NCBI GenBank assembly: GCA_937139495.1
Contig: CAKZQC010000050.1
Coordinates: forward strand, 20,403 to 84,402
Source: an uncultured Saprospiraceae bacterium
GTDB lineage: Bacteria; Bacteroidota; Bacteroidia; Chitinophagales; Saprospiraceae
DNA: 64,000 nucleotides
Direction of reading: 5' to 3'
Shown: piece after piece, positions 63,230 to 64,000 of the stretch
How positions within the stretch are numbered: position 1 is the stretch's first letter
Layout of the letters: every line of letters begins with the position of its first letter
The notes under the pieces: generated by a model
What the model was told of the DNA's origin: nothing
Database searches by the model: none
Seen by the model: only the letters and a program-made list of their open reading frames with translations
Position numbers and translations under genes: made by a program

Positions 63230-64000
63230 ATGAGCAAAAAAATTGCAATAATTGGAGCTGGAATAGCAGGCGTAACCGCTGCCCTACGACTCCACAAACG
63301 AGGCTACCAAGTCACGGTATATGAAAAAAATAGCTACGTAGGTGGCAAGATGAACGAGTTTTATCAAGACGGATTTCGTTGGGATACGGGTCCTTCTGTT
63401 TTTACGTTACCGACACTCCTACACGAGATTTACGACCTCTACGACAAGCCGATTGAAGACTATTTTGAATATACTTTGCAAGACCATTCTTGCGTCTATT
63501 TTTTTGAAGACGGTACTCGATTTACGTTCTATCGTGACCCCCAAAAACTAAGCGAAGAAATACAAACCAAATTGGGCGTTTCGCCACAAGCGGTACTTGA
63601 TTATTTACTTGATTGCAAAGAAAAATACGAAGTGGTCGGTGCTATGTTCTTAGAACATCCTATTCACAAAATCAGTCTATTGCCTTGGGCAAAAGTCAGA
63701 AAAGCCATCCCTTTTTTGTTTACAGGCGGCATTTTCAAAACATTGGACAAACTCAACCAAAAAGAACTTAAAGATCCCAAATTGGTCATGCTATTCAATC
63801 GTTATGCAACTTATAACGGCTCTGATCCTTATCAGGCTTCATCCATTTTGAGTATGATTGCATACCTCGACCAAACCATCGGTACGTATTTCCCTAGAGG
63901 TGGTATGCGCAGTATTGTAGGTGGGTTTTATGAGTTGGCAAAAGAACAGAAAGGGATTACTTTTTTGTTTGACCAACAAGTCGAATATTGCAAAGCCGCA
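63230..64000 (+). CDS. CrtI-family desaturase, probably CrtD type (3' partial)
   Basis: An ATG at 63230, 8 bases after the crtB stop, opens a frame that runs off the window (257 codons seen). The product starts MSKKIAIIGAGIAGVTAALR with an FAD-binding GxGxxG, then VGGKMNEFYQDGFRWDTGPSVFTLP, the CrtI/CrtN/CrtD family signature. As the second desaturase-like gene of a crtI-crtB operon in Bacteroidota it is most often 1-hydroxycarotenoid 3,4-desaturase (CrtD), but a CrtO- or CrtN-like role cannot be excluded from the N-terminal half. Confidence 0.88.
   Translation, partial: MSKKIAIIGAGIAGVTAALRLHKRGYQVTVYEKNSYVGGKMNEFYQDGFRWDTGPSVFTLPTLLHEIYDLYDKPIEDYFEYTLQDHSCVYFFEDGTRFTFYRDPQKLSEEIQTKLGVSPQAVLDYLLDCKEKYEVVGAMFLEHPIHKISLLPWAKVRKAIPFLFTGGIFKTLDKLNQKELKDPKLVMLFNRYATYNGSDPYQASSILSMIAYLDQTIGTYFPRGGMRSIVGGFYELAKEQKGITFLFDQQVEYCKAA

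Overview
The window is about 64 kb of AT-rich chromosome from a member of the Bacteroidota. The evidence is a PorP/SprF-type type IX secretion (T9SS) protein, gliding protein GldC, C-terminal T9SS sorting domains on secreted proteins, SusC-like TonB receptor architecture, TAnnTTTG-type -7 promoter boxes and an almost complete lack of Shine-Dalgarno sequences. The mix (giant acidic proteins, caspase-MORN protein, PaaZ, CrtI/CrtB/CrtI-like cluster, arsenosugar-type ArsM) would suit a marine Saprospiria-type organism such as an Aureispira relative, but that placement is inference. No rRNA, tRNA, CRISPR array, phage or complete insertion sequence was recognised.

Layout. 1-1168: 3' part of a secreted YHYH-domain protein with T9SS tail. 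1269-8144: a 2,291-residue acidic repeat protein of unknown function. 8360-11810: small membrane proteins, a thiolase-fold protein lacking two of the canonical catalytic residues, and a YihY/BrkB membrane protein. 11836-11992: a 157-bp hairpin element. 12033-18230: secreted MORN-caspase, a large multi-membrane sensor histidine kinase, and PorP/SprF. 18333-21471 (minus): PaaZ plus an enoyl-CoA hydratase, part of an aerobic phenylacetate-type pathway whose other genes are elsewhere. 21669-24546: lipoprotein and TonB receptor pair. 24661-29278: a defence-like patch, with a nuclease-NACHT-pentapeptide protein, an ArsM methyltransferase and a decayed remnant resembling the C terminus of a cytosine-5 DNA methyltransferase. 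29514-38300: secreted subtilase, unknown exported proteins and a YwqK-like repeat protein. 38618-43585: lipoprotein, glucosaminidase, GldC, EamA transporter, and a TrkH/TrkA potassium uptake pair. 43697-50594: HtrA protease, small membrane proteins, a tight cluster ending in an alpha/beta hydrolase, then adenylate kinase. 50719-58786: outer-membrane barrel protein, lipoprotein, thioester-bearing alpha-2-macroglobulin and nucleoside hydrolase. 59079-64000: a secreted M19-dipeptidase-like protein without metal ligands, then the carotenoid operon crtI-crtB-crtI/crtD-like (cut by the window end).

Repeats and signals. Three kinds of short non-coding repeat stand out: the 157-bp hairpin; a palindromic element present twice (19238-19334 and 35513-35619); and a short motif close to CTAAGAGCRTGTCTAAAAA that lies just after the stop codon of five genes, always in the sense direction. 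Strong hairpin terminators close many transcription units.

Most unusual items: the nuclease-NACHT-pentapeptide gene with its nearly identical 15-bp coding repeats and the adjacent methyltransferase fossil; the giant repeat protein; the thiolase with Asn and Ser in place of catalytic His and Cys; the metal-ligand-less M19 homologue; and the stop-codon-associated repeat motif.
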